Shown: in pieces, positions 59,046 to 64,000 of the stretch
How the letters are laid out: every line of letters starts with the position of its first letter
How positions within the stretch are numbered: position 1 is the stretch's first letter
Assembly (NCBI GenBank): GCA_921293015.1
Contig: OV121097.1
Location: forward strand, 27,377,429-27,441,428
From: Phorcus lineatus
Taxonomy: Eukaryota > Mollusca > Gastropoda > Trochida > Trochidae
Direction of reading: 5' to 3'
Length of the DNA: 64,000 nt
The notes under the pieces: model-generated
Seen by the model: only the letters and a program-made list of their open reading frames with translations
Told to the model about the DNA's origin: nothing
Database searches by the model: none
Program-made: the position numbers and the translations under genes

Positions 59046-59300
59046 CTAATCACTAACAGCAATTGTTTACACTTCCAACTTGACTTTTCGCTCGGCAAAT
59101 ATTATCACTGGCATTAGTCCAACTATTCCGAGGCATGGGAGTGATTATTAAGATCGCGAGATAAGAAATGCGAAATTAATCCCAAAGTCATAATAATAGA
59201 AGGGCACGTGGTATACTATCAGGGTATATATTAGATTACAGGTACTGTTTGAGTTAGGATCGGACGTTGTTATCTTTGACAGAGGGCTACCTGATTTCTA
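59046..59300 (-). other. Candidate 5' exon on the minus strand
   Basis: High-complexity, CpG-bearing sequence that ends at a consensus donor on the minus strand (GATTAG|GTAAGTAG). Frames with ATG (start MPRNSWTNASDN) stop before the donor, so it would be a 5' UTR exon. A TATA-like ctaatatatacc lies at about 59223-59236 on that strand. Position and role are inferred. Confidence 0.3.
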
Positions 59301-59390
59301 TGGACAATCAAGTAGATACACATTGTGAATCTTAGTGCTTATCTTGAATTGGGCACGGTAAGCACCCGTTGAAAGGCATTCTTATCTAAA
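59100..59390. promoter_or_regulatory. GATA-motif cluster with E-box
   Basis: AGATAAG at 59159-59165, CTTATCT at 59338-59344 and 59381-59387, TTATCT at 59270-59275, plus CACGTG at 59205-59210, in a GC-richer island within AT-rich DNA. The density suggests an enhancer or promoter. Function cannot be shown from sequence. Confidence 0.4.
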
Positions 59391-59450
59391 CTATGTTGTA
59401 AAGTTGGTTGTGTCGGCTCTTGAACTAAGATGCCAGACCTCAGGAACTAT

Positions 59451-61440
59451 CTTCCTCAAGACAATTTTAAAACAAAGGAGCTAAAAATGAAATTATGAAT
59501 ATCAGCAATATAATAGTTTCATCATATTAGATTTCTATTCAAGCTTTTCATGATTTCAAGTTTTTGATTTTGTATGGTTTCTTTTTATTGATTTAATAAA
59601 TTTCAGATTGTCAGCCTGTAAATTTTAGTAACATTTATATTGACAAAATATCCATATTTTGTTACAGTGGTTTCAAGGTGTTCAGAACACTATTTAGAAT
59701 ACATAGATAAAATACATGAATAAAATACATACATTAAATACATATCTAAGTTCATAAAATCAACTATTAGTACTAATGCAATTCGAAATTATTATTGATT
59801 TCAATTCACGATATATAATCAGGTACATCAATTAACACATATGCAAATAATTCATCCGCATACAATATAAACAAGTTTGGGTAATAAAACATAATCTTTT
59901 TTACATTTAGATAACTTATTTACAATTAGCCTTGTGTTCAGTTACACATCCTTCTTTTAACAACGAGTGTTCGCGAACGCTCACAAACATGCCAGGGAAA
60001 TTCTGTGTTACTAAACATGGGCAGGTTTTCATAAATTAAATAATACAAACTAAAATCCTCCTGGTTTAACTACAAATTGGTACTGACTTTGATTTGATAC
60101 ACAAATTTTACCTTGACGACACAAACACTATCTTTTCTGAAAGAAAACAGTCTTTGCAATGATATAACAACATATACACATATACTTACAATATACACAA
60201 ATTCAAGTATTCCCTCCAATATCACAAAGACACAATATGTCTGACTTTGTTTGCAGCCGTTTACAGAGAGCAGGTGATAGCACAAAACGTGGGGGTATCT
60301 TTTGAAATCAGTCACGGTGTTAATAGCAGTCCTCACAAAAGCATTGTGGCAACAGTTGGAGCTGCATGTGGCTTGGATACATTAGCTACACAAAGATTGA
60401 AATGTCCGATTTGAGGGAAAAGCTTTAAAAAGTTTTTTTCTGAATATATTTTTATTGATTTTTGATGGAAATGAAATTTCGAAAGTCAATATTTCAAACT
60501 TAAAAATGATACATTGCTTTTTCCTCTATATATTTCTTAAAAAATCTTTATGGCATCTTTATATTCTCATGTTCTGAAAACATTGGGCTTGGATACGACA
60601 AGGAATTAGATATTTTCTGTTTTGAGTGTGATATCATTTATTCTTGTTGGGGGAAAAGGTGACATTGTCTCAAGTGGCTTAACCCAATTACTAAATGAGG
60701 TATATTAGTGATATCACACTGAAAAAAATCTCTTAAATATTTATGTCCCGGCCGAAATCTGCTGATACATAAAAGAACTGCTTCACTTAGGGTAATATTT
60801 GATGTCATACCATAGGTCCTTAGTAATCTTGCATTGATGTCAAATGATATCATCACCTCTGTGATTTTCACTGTGATGAAAAAGTGATATCAAACTGCAG
60901 TGATGATATCACATTTCTCAAAATAATCCTAAACATGGAAGTTGGTTTGAGAGATTGAAGACCTGATACAACCCTTTCTTTAATTGTAGTCTCAGAAATG
61001 GTTAATTATTATATAGTAATTAAATCTTGGTTATCTTCTCATATTTTTGGTGAGTCTGAAGTATAAAGAACAAGATAACCTTGATCAATTAGAGGACATT
61101 ATGTAATACAAGTATTTAAATATATACTTAATGAGGTGTAAAGATATGTTGGATCCTTTCCAAAAGCATGTATGCATAAGAAGTTGATGAAGTAATTTAT
61201 CACTGTCATAAATCTTATAGGAATGTAATTGACTATAACCATCATTAATATTATCTTCCTTTTTTATTTGTCAATTTAATTCATAAGCTTTTTCATTATT
61301 AAAGGCATAAGGAGCAACATATCTGATTACAAGTTATGCAAATCAGCTACTTCAAAATTAATAAATTGCAATTTTTTTATAAGAATGTTCTTTAACATAT
61401 AAATTTATATACAGATTTTACACATTTCATAAAAAAAGGG
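59451..61440. other. No supported gene; dyads at 60620-60930
   Basis: AT-rich. At 60184-60360 a minus frame (ending EGILEFVYI) meets a donor-like ATT|GTAAGT, but it lacks an ATG and an acceptor. At 60620-60930 TGATATCA occurs five times, partly as the inverted pair gtgtgatatca / tgatatcacac, perhaps a decayed foldback element. Confidence 0.35.
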
Positions 61441-61450
61441 CAATATGGAT

Positions 61451-61505
61451 GGGGATGAGGGGGAGGGCTAGGGGGTGAGGGGAGGGTTAATGAGGGGTAG
61501 GGAAG
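61451..61505 (+). repeat. G-run cluster, G-quadruplex-type
   Basis: At least five runs of three or more G with loops of one to seven bases (gggg atga ggggg a ggg cta ggggg tga gggg). It fits the usual G-quadruplex pattern on the plus strand. Confidence 0.6.
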
Positions 61506-61510
61506 TGGAG

Positions 61511-61799
61511 GGATTGTGTGATTTGGCGTGCAGAACCCAGACCTTGTTATTCTACTAAAAGTCACAGTTTCATACTAAGAAAAATTCTGTTACAAAGAGA
61601 CTTGAAATCAGTCTACATTCCAAGGAACTTTTCATAATCAAGAAATTTTGTCAAACCTTTTGAAAACAAGTTATGGATTATAAGTAAACATTTGGAGGAA
61701 TGGACTGAACAGGAAAACATTTGTGAAATGCTTAGACATGTTAATTCCTTAATATTTGACAATTCTTTCTTAACAGTTAATCCTTCAGATTAAATGGCG
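61511..61799. other. No gene seen
   Basis: AT-rich sequence up to the next array. Confidence 0.4.
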
Positions 61800-62980
61800 C
61801 CAGTTGAAGATAATGAAAAAACATCTTGGCATCAATATGCTACATTCTTGAAAACTGCTTATGACAATTTAAAATTTCATAGAGCAATGACTACTATGAT
61901 CTATTTCAAAGGATGTTTAAGCATAAAATTGCTTAGGTATGAATTCACCCTTCAAAATGTGCCCAAATTGATATACATATAGGTAACAATCAAACCTGAA
62001 TTGATATACTATATACTTGAAAACTACATAATATTATGTTTATCCTCCTATTTCAAGGTCATATGTTATAACTATGTTTGCACTGATGAAAAAAAAATTT
62101 CATAATAATTGATTCAACTAATGAGAAAAGTATGATTTGTAATAATTTCATATATAATTAAGTCAATTTCAATATAAAAAAAATAAATTAAAACTTCCTC
62201 ACACCATCTTAATCTCCGAATACCATAGCAGATATGAATTATAAATATGCTCATGCAAGAGAGGTTATTAAAACCAAGGCATTACCCATCTAAGATATTC
62301 TAGAAAAAAAAATGAAACATTTAAGAACCAATATAACAAAAGTCCAATTTCCAACCTTCTTCAGCCATCGTGATTTTTACAAGACCTTTTTTGGAGGATA
62401 TGTTAACTTGATATCACATTCCCAATATAACATTAGTTTACAAACTTATATAATCCTTAGACTCAGTTCTTGAAAAGTTTATATGATTAAATTGAATCTC
62501 CAAATGAAATGGCAAAGACATATATTGTAAGTTCTCGTATGTAAAAGATTAAAACCTATACCAAATCATTACCTATAGAACCATGTTAACCAAAATACAC
62601 AAGTGAGAATCATTATACTACATTCTTGAAAACTAATTAAACACCTCAAAAACTCAAGCCAAGTAGTTTCAGATATCTGATTGAAACCACATTTGATACC
62701 AACAAAATAAGTTTTGGATCCCAAAACCAAACAAGTTAGAATCAACATACTACATTCTTAAAAACTACTTCACATAATCTAAAACTCGTACAAAATCGTA
62801 AATATTGTCAAAACACTTATGTCAGAGATTGAAAACGACATAATTATAAATAAATCAAATTTCAGATCGGAAAATCAAACAAGTAAGAATCAATACACTA
62901 TATTCTTGAAAACTACTCCCAACCTCTTCAACTGAAAAATCCAGTACAGGTATAAGTTCTATAAATATTGTTGAATTGTA
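61800..62980 (+). repeat. ~130-150-bp degenerate array
   Basis: The block atactacattcttgaaaact recurs near 61838, 62009, 62618, 62748 and 62900, often preceded by aaacaagtaagaatcaa and followed by aaat-c-aaaa blocks. The spacing of the last three is 130 and 152 bp; the earlier ones are more eroded. Confidence 0.65.
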
Positions 62981-64000
62981 GAAGACGAAACTTACGTCAC
63001 ATGGCCATGTCATAATTAGTGTCAAAGGGTCAAGTAATTGGGTATTTAGGTTCAAGACGTAAACGAGGTGAGCCGTGTTTACACACTGTAGTCCTTAACA
63101 TGACCCTGTTATTTACTTTACACAAAAATAATTCAAGTAACAACTCAACCTGGGAAGGTAAATAGAAACATTTTGTCTGGTTTAGTCTGAAAAATTGGAA
63201 ACTTGTAAAATATTGTCTGCTTCATTTCTTCCCCAAATCATTTTGCAAATTGAAATAATATGTCTTGTTTGGTCTTGGAACAAATGGGCGAACTAATCAA
63301 AACCTTTTTCTGGTTTGGTATAAATATATATATAAATATATATATTTTGTCTTTGAATATATACAACTGTATACTTGTGAACTCTTTTTCAAATATTGTC
63401 CACATATATATACATATATATAGCTTTAAGGATTCAAATGAAAATGTTGTAAAATTAAATTTCATATAAAATACTTAGTAGATTTCCGAGCTTAATTTTT
63501 TTTATCACTAGGAAGAAATTAAGTGACATCTTATCTGAAACAGAGCATAACATAATTCAGGAAGAGTTTCAATCAAAACCTTGAAATGTATATTATCATA
63601 ATTTAATCTACAGGTTGGTAGAGGAAGTTGGGAGATTAAATATGACATTATATACAACAGGTTGATATTTCTAACAGTTTCATAATTATTCATTTCCTTT
63701 GAAAATGGTGAATATTTAATTATGATTCTCACAGCTGAAATTGATAATTCACTTTAGTTTGAGATTAAAATAGGAGTTAGAAATGAGGTTCTTAAGAAAT
63801 AAAAGAGCAATAATGCTTTACATAACCTGTTTTGAGGGACTATTTAACAAACTCAGTGAAGAATAAGTTTGAGAACAAATTGTAAAATGATTTCAGAAAA
63901 CAGAAATAAATACTAAAATATAAATTGAAAATAATACGACATCAGACAAGACATATCTATAATAGTTATGTCATTTTATATAATCCAAAAATAATTCTTT
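62981..64000. other. No supported gene
   Basis: AT-rich with TA-rich patches at 63320-63345 and 63405-63422. Frames of 66-75 codons here are compositional. Confidence 0.4.

Noticed and set aside
60070-60336. 88-codon minus frame ending at a donor-like site
   Set aside because: Starts with GTG, not ATG; no acceptor and no recognisable domain.
60620-60930. Foldback element with TGATATCA repeats
   Set aside because: Only short dyads align; the arms are not continuous enough to define an element.

Overview
This window looks like AT-rich nuclear DNA from an animal, and my best guess is a marine gastropod or another mollusc. The evidence is long AT-rich stretches without reading frames, tRNA-derived SINEs with perfect target-site duplications, SINE tails ending in CTCACT/CTCACCT repeats of a kind I associate with gastropod genomes, foldback MITEs, and GT-AG type splice signals. 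Nothing prokaryotic is visible: there are no operons, no long open frames and no CRISPR array. Almost every reading frame above 60 codons is either a chance frame or lies inside a repeat. The host assignment is an inference.

Protein-coding content is sparse. The best exon is on the minus strand at 6040-6172: 133 bp with a textbook acceptor and donor, encoding what looks like the first helices of a SAM domain. A second, weaker exon is on the plus strand at 12353-12454 (possibly 12303-12454). Low-confidence exons or 5' exons are proposed at 27719-27960 (-), 39956-40080 (-), 46153-46251 (+), 47341-47429 (+), 53225-53340 and 59046-59300 (-). Promoter-like sequence is seen at 48186-48400 (+; TATAAAAG plus a cluster of CAGGTA/CAGGTG), around 27955, and as a GATA-motif cluster at 59100-59390. 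The window is therefore mostly introns and intergenic DNA around one or more large genes.

The rest is repeat DNA. The main SINE family has about a dozen copies in both orientations. Three more elements have tRNA-like heads or related SINE 3' parts. A 2.4-kb TTAA-flanked piggyBac-like non-autonomous element fills 37453-39891; it has no ORF and carries an internal array of about 185-bp repeats. There are at least four copies of an AGGGGCAG-ended MITE, two copies of a palindromic foldback element, two further snapback elements, one LINE relic, and about a dozen unrelated low-copy tandem arrays.

The two most interesting observations are these. First, a complete-looking minimal type I hammerhead ribozyme lies on the minus strand at 56000-56043, and a degenerate relative lies at 37291-37329; both are flanked by TA microsatellites, as expected for Penelope-like or retrozyme-type elements. 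Second, a satellite array at 4735-6033 has monomers that repeat the exon-intron junction of the neighbouring SAM exon, so about a dozen splice-donor-like decoys sit directly downstream of the real donor.
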